From NCBI RefSeq assembly GCF_001983995.1, contig NZ_CP019450.1, positions 744,001 to 808,000 on the forward strand: 64,000 bases of DNA, written 5' to 3'. Each line of letters opens with the position of its first letter. Within the stretch, counting starts at the first letter, position 1. Below the pieces are notes generated by a model. It saw only the letters and a list, made by a program, of their open reading frames with translations, searched no databases and had not been told where the DNA came from. Source of the stretch: Halioglobus japonicus (GTDB taxonomy: Bacteria; Pseudomonadota; Gammaproteobacteria; Pseudomonadales; Halieaceae). Made by a program: the position numbers and the translations under genes. Positions 29,119-39,229 of the stretch are shown here, one piece after another.

Positions 29119-29569
29119 ACACCATTTCCAGGTGCGGGATACCGTCGAGGATGTACTCCTCTCCCTCGGTGTAAAACTCAAAGGCGTTATAAAACTTCTC
29201 CAGGTGGGCCTGGGCGTGCATGCGGATATTGTGACCGGGCCAGCGGGCCAGATTGTGCTCGACCCCGCGGCGTACCAGCTCACGCCCGAGATTCCGCCCC
29301 CGGGCGGCCGGGGCCACCACAATCCGACCGATGGTGCTCTCGGTTTCCTGCAGGCCAGGGGGCAGGCAGCGCTCGTAGGCCAGCAGCTCATCCCCCTCCC
29401 ACAAGCTGATATGCATGGCCTCCTGGTCCAGGCCGTCGACATCCAGGTAAATACTGGTCTGCTCCACGGCAAACACTTCCTGCCGCAGTTTCAGAATCTC
29501 GTAGAGTTGCCGGGTATTGAGCTCGTCAAAGCCCACAGTCTGCCAGTCGGGGGTCACGTTCGTATCCAT
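29096..29569 (-). CDS. elaA: ElaA-like GNAT acetyltransferase
   Basis: The 157-residue product is a small GNAT protein of the ElaA type: LYEILKLRQEVFAVEQ at the N-terminus, then IGRIVVAPAARGRNLGRELV (acetyl-CoA loop) and FYNAFEFYTEGEEYILDGIPH near the end. The substrate is unknown. MDTN at 29567-29569 is chosen; the frame extends 43 codons upstream with no family-like sequence. It overlaps dtd convergently by 23 bp. Confidence 0.88.
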   Translation of the reverse strand: MDTNVTPDWQTVGFDELNTRQLYEILKLRQEVFAVEQTSIYLDVDGLDQEAMHISLWEGDELLAYERCLPPGLQETESTIGRIVVAPAARGRNLGRELVRRGVEHNLARWPGHNIRMHAQAHLEKFYNAFEFYTEGEEYILDGIPHLEMVFKAPAGT

Positions 29570-29709
29570 TGCAATAGTCGCCCGGTGAAGTTCTCGCCGC
29601 GCTGAGAAGTTGCTACTATAGGCCTCATCGCGTGGCAGGCATAGCCCGGTCACCTTAGAACAACACAATATCCGGGGTATACCACGCCCCCTCCGCAAGA
29701 GGTTATTAG

Positions 29710-30507
29710 ATGCTGGCGAAAGCAGAGCTCTCCCAGGATTTCACCATTCTCGGCCGTCAGTACAAGCAGTTGGTCGCCGCCTTACTCGAAGCGGTGAATA
29801 TGCCGGGCATTCCTATGGAAGTGGGCCCGACTGACCGCGGCAACTTCCGCGGATTCGACGGCAACCAGTTCTATGTCATCGAGCGCGGTTCGCTCACCGC
29901 TCGCTATCAGGGCAAGCTGATTTACGTGATGGAACAGGGCGAAATTCTCCTCCCGGATATCGCTGGCAACCAGGAAGAAGAGGCCGCGGTGTACTTTGGC
30001 AGTGACGCCGGTGCCCGTCTGACGGCCTACTCCGCCCTCGAGTTCATGCGCCAGGTGTTTGAAGACCCGGCGGCCATCCGGCTGTGGACACGCCTGCTGA
30101 TTACCTACTCTGGATTGATGCTGAGAATCACCTCAGGCAGCGTCGAAGCCGACGCCGGTGCGACACCGGGTTTCGAGATTTATGAGCCGGGTGAAATCAT
30201 TATTCGCCAGGGCGATCGTGCCGACTATGTATTCAACATGTCTGTCGGTACGGCAGAAGTCATCGTCGACGATGTGCCGGTAGGGCGGATTGTCGACGGT
30301 GAAATATTTGGCGCCATGGCGGCGCTGACTCAAGCAGACCGCAGTGCCACCGTGCGGGCCAAAACGACCTGTTCAGTGGTGAAAGTACCCAAAGAGCAAT
30401 TCACGGAGCTGATTCAGCGCAACCCGGCCACTATTCACAGCCTCCTGATCGATATGGCCAACTCCATCGTTAATCTCAACGAGCAGTTGGTCGGATTACG
30501 GGGCTGA
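29710..30507 (+). CDS. Cyclic nucleotide-binding domain protein
   Basis: In the 265-residue product the C-terminal half (about 145-260) is a CAP-type cNMP-binding domain: [55 protein letters not shown]. The last segment includes the RSATVRA arginine that contacts the cyclic phosphate in family members. The N-terminal half looks like a second, degenerate beta-roll ([25 protein letters not shown]). No DNA-binding helix-turn-helix is visible, so it is more likely a sensor or scaffold than a CRP regulator. It precedes parC. Confidence 0.82.
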   Translation: MLAKAELSQDFTILGRQYKQLVAALLEAVNMPGIPMEVGPTDRGNFRGFDGNQFYVIERGSLTARYQGKLIYVMEQGEILLPDIAGNQEEEAAVYFGSDAGARLTAYSALEFMRQVFEDPAAIRLWTRLLITYSGLMLRITSGSVEADAGATPGFEIYEPGEIIIRQGDRADYVFNMSVGTAEVIVDDVPVGRIVDGEIFGAMAALTQADRSATVRAKTTCSVVKVPKEQFTELIQRNPATIHSLLIDMANSIVNLNEQLVGLRG

Positions 30508-30512
30508 CCCAT

Positions 30513-30529
30513 CGCCCGCAGCGCGGGCG
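30513..30529. other. Compact GC hairpin upstream of parC
   Basis: CGCCCGC-AGC-GCGGGCG is a perfect 7-bp stem with a 3-nt loop, between the cNMP-binding gene and parC. It has no T tract, so an attenuator or mRNA-stability role is only possible. Confidence 0.4.
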
Positions 30530-30553
30530 AACCCAAGCAACAAACGGAACATC

Positions 30554-32806
30554 ATGTCAGACATAATAGAAATCGACGACGACGGCATCGAACAGGTGTC
30601 GCTCAAGAGCTATACCGAGAAGGCCTACCTGGATTACTCCATGTATGTGATTCTCGACCGGGCCTTGCCCCATGTGGGCGATGGCCTGAAACCGGTACAG
30701 CGGCGCATCGTCTACGCCATGAGCGAGCTGGGCCTGAAGGCCTCGGCGAAATTCAAGAAGTCAGCCCGCACCGTGGGCGACGTTATCGGTAAATTCCATC
30801 CCCACGGAGACAGCGCTGCCTATGAGGCCATGGTGCTCATGGCGCAGGACTTCAGTTACCGCTACCCGCTGGTAGATGGCCAGGGTAACTGGGGCTCGCC
30901 GGACGATCCCAAGTCCTTTGCGGCCATGCGCTATACCGAATCGCGCCTCACCGCCTATGCCGATGTTCTGCTGGGCGAACTGGGCCAGGGCACCGTCGAC
31001 TGGGTTCCCAACTTTGACGGCACCCTCGAGGAACCCTCGGTGTTGCCGGCCCAGGTGCCGAATGTGCTGCTCAATGGCACCACCGGCATCGCTGTAGGTA
31101 TGGCGACCGATGTGCCTCCGCACAACCTTAATGAAGTAGTCTCTGCCACCGTACACCTGCTGGAAAATCCCAAGGCCACTGTCAGTGAGCTGTGCGAATT
31201 CGTGCAGGCACCGGACTTCCCCACCGAAGCGGAAATCATAACGCCTCGTGAAGATATTCTGGCCATGTACGAGAGCGGTCGCGGTGCGTTAAAAATGCGT
31301 GCCCGCTGGGAGAAGGAAGACGGCGACATTGTCGTCAGTGCCCTGCCGCATCAGGTGTCCGGTTCCAAGGTGCTGGAGCAGATTGCCCAGCAAATGCAGG
31401 CCAAGAAGCTGCCCATGGTGGCTGACTTGCGCGATGAATCCGACCACGAGAACCCCACGCGCCTGGTGATTGTGCCGCGCTCTAATCGGGTGGACATTGA
31501 AGGGGTGATGAATCACCTGTTTGCCACCACGGATCTGGAGCGCAGCTACCGGGTCAATCTGAATGTGATTGGCATCGATGGTCGTCCCGGGGTAAAAGGC
31601 CTGGACCGTATCCTCAAGGAGTGGCTGTCTTTCCGCACCGACACGGTTCGCCGCCGGCTCGAATTCCGCCTCGAGAAAGTGCTGCGTCGCCTGCACATTC
31701 TGGAAGGCTATCTGGTGGCCTTCCTAAACATTGACGAAGTCATCCACATTATTCGCACCGAGGAAAAGCCCAAGCAGGCCCTGATGGATCGCTTTGGCAT
31801 CAGCGACATCCAGGCAGAAGCCATCCTCGAACTGAAGCTGCGCAACCTCGCCAAGCTCGAGGAAATGAAAATTCGCGGCGAGCAGGATGAGCTCGAAAAA
31901 GAGCGCGATAACCTCGAGAAGATTCTCGGCAGCGCGGCGCGCCTCAAGACGCTGATTAAGAAAGAACTGCTGGCCGTGGCAGAACAATACGGTGATGACC
32001 GTCGCTCGCCGCTGGTAACCCGCGACGAGGCCAAGGCCTTCAGCGAACTGGAGCTGATGAGCTCCGACCCGATTACCGTGGTTATGTCGCAAATGGGCTG
32101 GATTCGTGCGGCGAAGGGTCATGAAATCGACCCGACCACACTCTCCTACAAGTCTGGCGACGGCTACAAGATGTCGGTGCGAGGCCGCAGTAACCAGCCC
32201 ACCGTCATACTGGATTCCACCGGCCGGGCCTATACCGTCCCGTCCCACAATCTACCCTCGGCCCGAGGCCAGGGCGAACCGGTGACCGGGCGCATTAACC
32301 CACCGTCCGGTGCCACGTTCGAGGGCATGATGACCGGCGGTGACGAACAGCTGTATCTGCTCGCTTCCGACGCGGGCTATGGCTTTGTCGGCAAGCTCAG
32401 CGATCTTCAGACCAAGAACAAGGCCGGTAAAGCCGCCCTGTCTCTGCCCAAAGGTGGCAAGGTCATGCAACCGGCTGCCATTGGTGAGACTGAGGGTGCC
32501 TGGGTGGCCGCAGTGTCCAATGAGGGCCGCCTGCTGGTGTTCCCGTTGGCCGATCTGCCGCAGATGGCACGCGGCAAGGGCAACAAGATCATTGGTATTC
32601 CGCCGGCCCGGGTACAGGCCCGTGAGGAATGGGTGGTCTCGGTGCAGGTGTTGAGGGCAGGCGATACGCTGGTGGTTCACGCCGGCAAACGTCACCACAA
32701 GCTGAAGTTCTCTGACCTCGAGCACTACCGAGGTGAGCGCGGGCGGCGCGGTAACAAGCTGCCGCGTGGGTTCCAGAAGGTGGATGCCATGGTGGTTGAG
32801 GGCTGA
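30554..32806 (+). CDS. parC: DNA topoisomerase IV subunit A ParC
   Basis: The 750-residue subunit breaks and rejoins DNA to unlink daughter chromosomes. The catalytic Tyr127 lies in [10 protein letters not shown]. The quinolone-determining region [10 protein letters not shown] has the sensitive-type Ser87 and Glu91. Coiled-coil tower and gate segments follow, and the C-terminal beta-pinwheel starts at about 500. No parE is adjacent. A highly structured 3' region follows the stop. Confidence 0.97.
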   Translation: MSDIIEIDDDGIEQVSLKSYTEKAYLDYSMYVILDRALPHVGDGLKPVQRRIVYAMSELGLKASAKFKKSARTVGDVIGKFHPHGDSAAYEAMVLMAQDFSYRYPLVDGQGNWGSPDDPKSFAAMRYTESRLTAYADVLLGELGQGTVDWVPNFDGTLEEPSVLPAQVPNVLLNGTTGIAVGMATDVPPHNLNEVVSATVHLLENPKATVSELCEFVQAPDFPTEAEIITPREDILAMYESGRGALKMRARWEKEDGDIVVSALPHQVSGSKVLEQIAQQMQAKKLPMVADLRDESDHENPTRLVIVPRSNRVDIEGVMNHLFATTDLERSYRVNLNVIGIDGRPGVKGLDRILKEWLSFRTDTVRRRLEFRLEKVLRRLHILEGYLVAFLNIDEVIHIIRTEEKPKQALMDRFGISDIQAEAILELKLRNLAKLEEMKIRGEQDELEKERDNLEKILGSAARLKTLIKKELLAVAEQYGDDRRSPLVTRDEAKAFSELELMSSDPITVVMSQMGWIRAAKGHEIDPTTLSYKSGDGYKMSVRGRSNQPTVILDSTGRAYTVPSHNLPSARGQGEPVTGRINPPSGATFEGMMTGGDEQLYLLASDAGYGFVGKLSDLQTKNKAGKAALSLPKGGKVMQPAAIGETEGAWVAAVSNEGRLLVFPLADLPQMARGKGNKIIGIPPARVQAREEWVVSVQVLRAGDTLVVHAGKRHHKLKFSDLEHYRGERGRRGNKLPRGFQKVDAMVVEG

Positions 32807-32817
32807 CCCCCCCAATT

Positions 32818-32840
32818 GCGGGTAGGCTTTGGCTACCCGC
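32818..32840 (+). other. Hairpin after parC
   Basis: GCGGGTAG and CTACCCGC form an 8-bp perfect stem with a 7-nt loop 11 bp after the parC stop. It lacks a T tract, so any terminator role would be weak or rho-assisted. Confidence 0.5.
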
Positions 32841-32930
32841 GCCAGGGCTGGGCTGAAAGCCCTCCGCCGTCTCCACAAATCATAAGCACGACCTGATGGT
32901 GCGAAAACCCTTTCAGCCCAGCCCCGGCGC
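32839..32930. repeat. Long inverted repeat (second hairpin class)
   Basis: Arms at 32839-32859 and 32910-32930 are complementary over 21 bp with a single mismatch. They enclose a 50-nt loop starting CCCTCCGCCGTCTCCACAAA, with an inner GCAC/GTGC pair. The loop differs from the three hairpin elements described elsewhere, so it is a separate structure. It lies between convergent parC and the ytjB-like gene. No ORF is supported here. Confidence 0.75.
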
Positions 32931-32993
32931 TCGATTCCGTTATCACCAGGAGTGACAGTTTTGGATATCCCAGTTGAGAACTGAGTCGAGGTT

Positions 32994-33102
32994 TGGAAGT
33001 CGGTTGAAGCTTCCTGAAATCGTCGAGAGGCATGGATGCCGCACGCCGAAGCGCGCCATGGATGGCCTTGCAGCGGTTTCAGGAAGCTTCAACCGACTTC
33101 CA
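32994..33102 (+). repeat. Hairpin element copy 1 (conserved core, private arms)
   Basis: Two perfect 26-bp arms (32994-33019 and 33077-33102) flank a 57-nt core. The core contains GGCATGGATGCC and CCATGGATGG mini-palindromes joined by ACGCCGAAGCG. The core recurs at 49618-49675 (inverted) and 49922-49980, but the arms do not. It lies between the convergent parC and ytjB-like genes. Confidence 0.85.
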
Positions 33103-33120
33103 GACCGGATTGCAGGAGCA

Positions 33121-34370
33121 CTACAACAAGGCAGGATTGAGCAGTCGCTTCAGAATGAGTTGTAGCTGCCGCTCGAGCAGATCGTCATAAGGCCCAGCAA
33201 ACCCTTCCACCATCGTGTAGTCCATGACCTCAGTTGCCTGCTGCTGAATGCGGCCCGCAACGTCAGTATCTTCACACACCGCCGGTGACAGCAGAATTTT
33301 TGGGGCTTGCTGGCGCAGACCTGCTGCAGTTCATCCAGGGTCGATTGCATATACAGCCCCGGGTAGATGTCCTTGTGGTCGCCCACGCCCAGCTCGCTCA
33401 GGGATGCGGCGATGGAAATATTCAGGGACAGTGGCATGTGTTTTTCGAGCTCCGCGGCCACCGCGTGTATCAGCCAGGCGCAGGAGGCGGCGCGGAAAGG
33501 AGCGCTGCCCGCATTGCCCCGGCCCGAGAAATACACTGCCAGGGCAAACTGGCGGGTGACCTGGATTTCGCCGCCGTAAAAGCCTGCCGAGGCATAGACG
33601 ACCTGATGGAGGCGATCCGTATAGCGGTGCAGAGATTGTTCGTCGAGGGTATCCACATAGGCCATCAGGCTGTCCAGCTGCAGATACAACACCGCCGTAG
33701 TGCGGTAGTTCTCGTCGCTGGCCACCGGCTCGCTGTTGGTGCGCAGCAATTCCATGGGCAGGTCGTCCACCCGGCGCGCGAGGAGGTCCAGCTCATTGGT
33801 ATTGGGTGGAGTGGGGCCCTGGCCTTCCAGGGCAATCTGTTTGGACAGTGACGATACCCGGGCGCCGACACGCTTGCCCAGGTGCAGGCCAACGCCGTAT
33901 AGGGTCAGGCTCAGCAGAATGGCGAGCCCCAGCAGGCTCAGCACGAAGCGCAGGTGGGCGGCGCTGGCGGAGTCGGTGTTAACCGTAATGACTACTTCAC
34001 CGGCAATGTCGGATTCGATGCGCAGAGGTGCGCGATACTCGAACAGGTTCTGGCCGGCAGCATCGCCTGCCTGCCCGAGGGCTTTGCCCTCCACGTCGAA
34101 GATAGCGACCCGTGCGGCAGACGAGGTCTCTACGAAACGCTGCAGTGAGGCGGAGACGCTGAGCAGGTCGCCGGTTTCCAGGGAGGTGCTGATTCGGCGC
34201 GCAATCTGGTGAGCCAGGGCATTGCCGAACTCTGCCTGCTGCTGTCTCTGCAGGTGTTTGCTGGAAATGCTCCCCAGGGCGACGAGGGCAAGGCTGACCG
34301 CCAGACAGAGGCCAGCGGTAAAGGTGGCGAGCTGTTGGCCGAGGGGTGCGTTATTGAGGCGTTCTATCAC
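33121..34370 (-). CDS. YtjB/AhpA-like membrane protein, frameshifted in this sequence
   Basis: The product has an N-terminal membrane helix (ATFTAGLCLAVSLALVALG), a periplasmic region, a second helix (LRFVLSLLGLAILLSLTLYG) and a cytoplasmic domain. This layout and its position divergent from serB match the YtjB (Smp) family of unknown function. The open frame ends at 33150 with a non-family tail. One base is missing in the T run at 33297-33301; restoring it gives ILLSPAVCEDTDVAG and a C-terminus ending at TAG 33121, about 416 residues. Start uncertain: GTG at 34370 is chosen, a TTG at 34463 is possible. Confidence 0.75.
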
Positions 34371-34505
34371 GGCGTCGCTGTCTGCTAATGGTCGCGGACC
34401 AGTATAAACCAGCCCGCCCGGATGTGTCCGGGTTGTCGTGGAAGTTTTCAGTGCTGCGGGCAAACGGTTAGAATAGCGGCGCTTTCACAGACCCTGGACA
34501 GTCCC

Positions 34506-35723
34506 TTGAGCGAAATCCTGCTGATTACCATCTCCGGCGAAGATCACCCCGGCGTCACTGCTGGCGTTACTGCCATTCTGGCGCAACACCGGGTTAATAT
34601 TCTGGATATTGGCCAGGCAGTGATTCACGCCACCTTGTCCATGGGCATATTGATTGAACTTCCCGCTGGCGTTGATCGCGAGGCGGTTACCGCTGCCGTG
34701 GATGCCCAGGCTGAAGCCCAGGGCATGCGGGTGAAAGTAAGCCCTGTGGCGAGCGTGGCCTACGACGAGTGGATCCAGGCCCAGGGTAGAGCGCGCTATA
34801 TCATTACGCTGCTGGCGCGCAAGATTACTGCGGATCAATTGGCCCGAGTGACCGAGGTTGTATCGCGGCACAACCTGAATATAGACAGCATTAACCGCCT
34901 GTCCGGGCGTATTCCGCTGGGTGAGTTGCCCGCCCTGAGTAAGGCCTGTGTGGAATTCTCGGTGCGTGGTCCGCTCGCTGATTCCAGTGCTTTCCGGCGC
35001 GATTTGTTGGAGGTCGCCGGGGCGCTGGATGTCGACCTGGCGTTCCAGGAAGACAATATGTTCCGTCGCAATCGGCGCCTGGTCGCGTTTGATATGGACT
35101 CAACCCTGATCGAGGCCGAAGTGATTGACGAGCTGGCTGTTCACGCCGGTGTGGGTGATCAGGTCAGTGAAATCACTGAACGGGCGATGCGCGGTGAGCT
35201 GGATTTCTCTGAGAGTTTCCGGGCTCGGGTTGCCTTGCTCGAGGGTTTAGGCGAAGAGGCCCTCGAGCGGATTGCGGGAGAGCTGCGCATTACCGAGGGT
35301 GCCGAACACCTGATCAGCACACTGCGCAAGCTGGGCTATAAGACCGCCATTCTTTCAGGCGGCTTCACGTATTTTGCCCGTTACCTGCAGCAACGCCTCG
35401 GCATTGACTATGTGCATGCCAATGAACTGGATATCGAGAATGGTCAGGTCACCGGCAAGGTCACCGGCACAATTGTCGATGGCGAGCGCAAAGCGTTTTT
35501 ATTGCGTCAGCTGGCGGAACAGGAAGGCCTGGATTTGCAGCAGGTAATCGCGGTCGGTGATGGCGCCAACGATTTGCCCATGCTCAGTGCTGCGGGCCTG
35601 GGCATCGCATTCAGGGCCAAGCCACTGGTGAAGCAATCGGCCGAGCAATCCATTTCCACGCTTGGCCTTGACGCCATTCTCTATTTGCTGGGCTTTAGCG
35701 ATCGCTACCAGAGCGATCACTGA
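34506..35723 (+). CDS. serB: Phosphoserine phosphatase SerB (TTG start)
   Basis: The 405-residue enzyme performs the last step of serine synthesis. Two N-terminal ACT domains (about 1-180, starting LSEILLITISGEDHPGVTAG) precede the HAD phosphatase domain with the nucleophile motif FDMDSTLIEAE, LSGGFTYF and VGDGANDLPML. The two-ACT architecture is that of Pseudomonas SerB and is longer than the E. coli enzyme. TTG at 34506 fits the family N-terminus; the frame upstream is not family-like. It is divergent from the ytjB-like gene. Confidence 0.94.
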   Translation: MSEILLITISGEDHPGVTAGVTAILAQHRVNILDIGQAVIHATLSMGILIELPAGVDREAVTAAVDAQAEAQGMRVKVSPVASVAYDEWIQAQGRARYIITLLARKITADQLARVTEVVSRHNLNIDSINRLSGRIPLGELPALSKACVEFSVRGPLADSSAFRRDLLEVAGALDVDLAFQEDNMFRRNRRLVAFDMDSTLIEAEVIDELAVHAGVGDQVSEITERAMRGELDFSESFRARVALLEGLGEEALERIAGELRITEGAEHLISTLRKLGYKTAILSGGFTYFARYLQQRLGIDYVHANELDIENGQVTGKVTGTIVDGERKAFLLRQLAEQEGLDLQQVIAVGDGANDLPMLSAAGLGIAFRAKPLVKQSAEQSISTLGLDAILYLLGFSDRYQSDH

Positions 35724-35728
35724 GTCGC

Positions 35729-37543
35729 TCAGATATTACTCCACACAGAGTCGTAGGCTGAGTCCACCAGGCCGCTGGTGTCATCGGCGATGACGTCACC
35801 AAGCATGCGCACGTAGCGAAAATCAAATTGCGAGAAACTGCCTGTGGCGGCCAATTGCCGGTTGAGCTGCAGGTGCAGTTCCTCACCGGGGCGCTGCAGA
35901 GTGATCTTCTGGTTTTCCCGAAAGCTCGTGCGCGGCGTGATCAGGGTTTGCGGTTGCCCGACCAGGTTGATTTCAGGCAATAGCAGGGCGCGTTGAGGCT
36001 CAGTTTCTTCGCCAGTTTTGCTGCGGGTCACTGCGCCATAGGCTTTGACCTGTGGGCTCAGCAACTCGATGCCCATGAGGGTGCGCTTATTTTCAAGCTG
36101 GCTGATCCAGCGTATGACCGCGAGCACCCACTGGTCATGCTGACCTTCCTGGGCGGAGACCAGATCGCCCACTTTCAGCTCCGCTGGAAGTTCCTCTTGC
36201 CAATCGAGGCAATAGCCGCCGGGGCTGGCGTTGACCATCATGGGCATATACAGCGGGTAGTTGCGCTCCAGCTGCGGGTCGTCGTCGCCACTGAGGATGG
36301 CGGCGGCAGAGCGGGCGTCCAATTGCACCTGGTGGTCGAGATAGGCCTCGGCTTCGGAGTCGCTATGTTGTCGCTCGAAATCAGTCTCCGGGTTGGCCCT
36401 GCTCCAGACATCACTACCACTTTGCTCGCCAAAGGGCGTGGTCTCCCGGCGCTCGGTGGGATGGTTTAGATACTCGCTTCCATACACCGCTTCGGGAAAA
36501 CTGCGATCGCCTGCGGCGTGATAGTGGGCCGCGCTCAAGCCAATGCTGACGGCCAGTGGCCCCTTGGCCGGTTTGCGGACGAAATTGCGCACACTGACTG
36601 AGCCCAGTGCGTCGATCATGTGCGAGATTAGACCCTGGGTAAGGTTGGTGCCGTCATCGAGGGTGACGCCTGAGCGTTGACTGGATGCCTGCAGGTTTTT
36701 CATGTGCGCCACCAGCGGCGCGGTGTTGACCTTGCGCGCTGTGGCGGGGATGGTGTCGCGAAATAGTGAGGCGTAGAGCGGTGGCTGGTCGTGGTCCAGA
36801 TCGACCAGGAACAGGCCGTCCTCACCGCCAATCTCGACCAGGTCCGACCACTGCAATAGTGCCTGGTGCACAATCGCCAGATCGGCCTGGCGCAATTGAT
36901 TGGGTTTGCAGCAACCGGTAAGCATGGCCACCAGATAACACTGGCGAATACTGATCTGGGTGTCACCCGGGCCCGGCAGTGCAATCTCCGCCAGCTCCTG
37001 GCGCTCGCCGAGGGCGTACAGCTGGTGCATGGTTAGCCAGCCATGGGGCTCCATAGGTTTGTGCAGCTGGAACTCCAGCAATCTTTTCCTGCCGCAGTAC
37101 TGCAGGGCTCGTAGCAGGGCTTCGCAGACCAGCCGCGCCGGGTTGATGCCGCGGACGCTGTCGCGCTGCTGCAGTGCCTCTACAGCGGTGCAGTTATAGG
37201 CGGAAATCGAGAGGGCGTATAAGCGGTCGATCAAGGCCGCCACGCGTCTCGGTTCTTCGGGCATGACCAGCGGCTGGTTGAGAAAGCGGCGGGAGAGGCT
37301 GGTACAGGCGATTTGCAAATTGGATTGCAGTGCTTCCAGCAGGCTGAAGCGCAGCTCCGGTTGCAGCCGACAGCGGCACAGTTGTTCCAGTGCAGAGGCG
37401 AGTCTGTTGGCGACTACTTCCGGGTTGGCCACGGGCAGTTGTGCTGCCCATTGGTGTGCGCTTTCCTCCCGGGCGGCGAACACAGATAATTCTGCCAGGT
37501 CCTGCGCAGGCAGTTGCAGACGAATTGGTGTCTCGCTGGCCAT
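35729..37543 (-). CDS. Large conserved protein of unknown function, possible C-terminal PilZ-like region
   Basis: The product has 604 residues, no signal peptide and no membrane helix. The N-terminal two thirds is helix-rich with a repeated Leu/Arg/Gln pattern. The C-terminal 200 residues are beta-rich; MMVNASPGGYCLDW, LKVGDLVSAQE and LMGIELLSPQVKAY resemble parts of a PilZ-type beta barrel, but I cannot see a clear RxxxR c-di-GMP motif, so the call is tentative. ATG at 37541-37543 is preceded by AAGGAGG. It is convergent with serB, with only 5 bp between them. Confidence 0.75.
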   Translation of the reverse strand: MASETPIRLQLPAQDLAELSVFAAREESAHQWAAQLPVANPEVVANRLASALEQLCRCRLQPELRFSLLEALQSNLQIACTSLSRRFLNQPLVMPEEPRRVAALIDRLYALSISAYNCTAVEALQQRDSVRGINPARLVCEALLRALQYCGRKRLLEFQLHKPMEPHGWLTMHQLYALGERQELAEIALPGPGDTQISIRQCYLVAMLTGCCKPNQLRQADLAIVHQALLQWSDLVEIGGEDGLFLVDLDHDQPPLYASLFRDTIPATARKVNTAPLVAHMKNLQASSQRSGVTLDDGTNLTQGLISHMIDALGSVSVRNFVRKPAKGPLAVSIGLSAAHYHAAGDRSFPEAVYGSEYLNHPTERRETTPFGEQSGSDVWSRANPETDFERQHSDSEAEAYLDHQVQLDARSAAAILSGDDDPQLERNYPLYMPMMVNASPGGYCLDWQEELPAELKVGDLVSAQEGQHDQWVLAVIRWISQLENKRTLMGIELLSPQVKAYGAVTRSKTGEETEPQRALLLPEINLVGQPQTLITPRTSFRENQKITLQRPGEELHLQLNRQLAATGSFSQFDFRYVRMLGDVIADDTSGLVDSAYDSVWSNI

Positions 37544-37691
37544 AGGCCCTCCTTGCCCACTGCAGATTGCCACCTGAGTAACCATTATGGTCGTAAACCA
37601 CGGTCCTCGCCAGCTGACCGGGGATGCTCCCCAAGGGGCGCCCGTTGCGGTATTATTAGCGCCCTTTTTTTAACCGTAATGGACAAGCACC

Positions 37692-38264
37692 ATGGGGAAC
37701 TATTCCACCAACGAATTCCGCTCGGGTCTGAAGGTCATGCTCGATGGCGAACCTTGCTCTATCCTCGATAACGAGTTTGTAAAGCCCGGTAAGGGTCAGG
37801 CATTCAACCGGGTCAAGCTGCGTAACCTGAACACCGGTCGGGTCTGGGAGCGGACGTTTAAATCCGGTGAATCCCTCGAAGGCGCCGACGTGATGGACCG
37901 CACGATGGAGTATCTCTACACCGACGGCGAATTCTGGCACTTTATGGAGCCCGACACCTTTGAGCAGTTCCAGGCCGATGCCAAAGCCGTGGGTGATTCA
38001 CACCTGTGGCTGAAGGAACAGGACAAGTGTGAGGTCACTCTGTACAACGGCGCGCCGCTGTCTGTTGCTCCGCCCAACTTTGTCGAGCTGGAAATTGTTG
38101 AAACCGATCCTGGTCTCAAGGGCGACACCGCCCAGGGCGGCAATAAGCCCGCCAAACTCAGCACGGGTGCGGTGGTGAAGGTACCGCTGTTCCTCAGCGA
38201 AGGTGAGGTTGTTCGCGTGGACACCCGCACCGGTGAATACCAGGGCCGGGCTAGCAAGTCCTGA
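37692..38264 (+). CDS. efp: Elongation factor P
   Basis: The 190-residue factor relieves ribosome stalling at polyproline. It has the KOW-like domain I with the modification site Lys34 in [12 protein letters not shown], then two OB domains ending [16 protein letters not shown]. Lys34 together with the epmA gene immediately downstream indicates beta-lysylation. The epmB aminomutase gene is not adjacent. Confidence 0.97.
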   Translation: MGNYSTNEFRSGLKVMLDGEPCSILDNEFVKPGKGQAFNRVKLRNLNTGRVWERTFKSGESLEGADVMDRTMEYLYTDGEFWHFMEPDTFEQFQADAKAVGDSHLWLKEQDKCEVTLYNGAPLSVAPPNFVELEIVETDPGLKGDTAQGGNKPAKLSTGAVVKVPLFLSEGEVVRVDTRTGEYQGRASKS

Positions 38265-38271
38265 TCTGCGC

Positions 38272-39225
38272 TTGAGCGAATCTGATGCAGCCCTGACGGA
38301 GGTCCTGCGCGCCCGGGCAGGGTTGTACCGTCAGATTCGCGAATTTTTCGAGCACCGCCAGGTACTCGAAGTGGAGACACCGCTGCTCTGTTCCAGTGGT
38401 GTGACCGACCCCTCGATAGAACCCCTTATGGTTGAGCGTGGCCAGTCGCTGAGCGCGCCGCGCTACCTGCAGACCTCACCTGAATACGCCATGAAACGCC
38501 TGCTGGCGGCGGGGAGCGGTGCGATCTTCCAGATTGCCCGGGCCTTTCGCGACGGCGAGGCGGGCTCGCGCCACAATCCCGAGTTCTCAATGTTGGAGTG
38601 GTACCGGCCCGGCATGGATCACCACCAGCTTATGGCTGAGGTGGAGGCGTTCCTGCATCACTGCCTGCCGGGTCGTGCAGCTCACTACTTCAGTTACCGG
38701 GCGTTGTTCCTGGAAACGCTGTCGCTCGACCCCTTTACCGCGACCGATGCCGAACTTGAGAGCAGGGCCAGGGAGACGCTCGACCTCGGCGATCTCAGTG
38801 GTGACCGGGATATGTGGCTGGACGTGTTAATGAGTCACCTGGTTGAACCTGATCTCGCCGATCGCGGAATGTGTTTCGTCTATGACTACCCCGCCAGCCA
38901 GGCCGCGCTGGCGCGGATTGGCCGTGTCGACAGCGTTAATGTAGGTCATCGCTTCGAGGCCTATGTCGATGGTGTAGAGCTGGCCAATGGTTACTGGGAG
39001 CTGACCGACCCTGCAGAACAGCGGCGGCGTTTTCAGGCTGACAATGCCCGGCGCAGGGGGCTGGGGCTGACTGAGCGGCCCCTCGATGAATACCTGCTGC
39101 AGGCATTGGAGCGGGGAATGCCGGCGTGTGCCGGTGTGGCTCTGGGATTGGATCGGTTGTTAATGCTCGCCACCGGCATCGATGATATTCGCCAGGTCCT
39201 GTGTTTCGACTGGCAGCGCAGTTAG
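38272..39225 (+). CDS. epmA: EF-P beta-lysine ligase EpmA (PoxA/GenX)
   Basis: The product resembles the catalytic core of class II lysyl-tRNA synthetase without the anticodon domain. It has EVETPLLCSSGVTDPSIEP, LQTSPEYAMKRLL, FQIARAFRDGEAG (motif 2), ELANGYWELTDP and GVALGLDRLLML (motif 3). It ligates R-beta-lysine to Lys34 of EF-P. The frame opens with GTG at 38203 inside efp. I prefer TTG at 38272, 8 bp after the efp stop, which gives the family-typical start and 317 residues; the start is uncertain. Confidence 0.92.
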   Translation: MSESDAALTEVLRARAGLYRQIREFFEHRQVLEVETPLLCSSGVTDPSIEPLMVERGQSLSAPRYLQTSPEYAMKRLLAAGSGAIFQIARAFRDGEAGSRHNPEFSMLEWYRPGMDHHQLMAEVEAFLHHCLPGRAAHYFSYRALFLETLSLDPFTATDAELESRARETLDLGDLSGDRDMWLDVLMSHLVEPDLADRGMCFVYDYPASQAALARIGRVDSVNVGHRFEAYVDGVELANGYWELTDPAEQRRRFQADNARRRGLGLTERPLDEYLLQALERGMPACAGVALGLDRLLMLATGIDDIRQVLCFDWQRS

Positions 39226-39229
39226 GCGT

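Noticed and set aside
32994..33102. Hairpin copy 1 as a simple terminator or CRISPR-like repeat
   Set aside because: There is no T tract after the stem, and the three copies are dispersed rather than regularly spaced, with a shared loop instead of shared arms. A rho-dependent 3'-end role remains possible.
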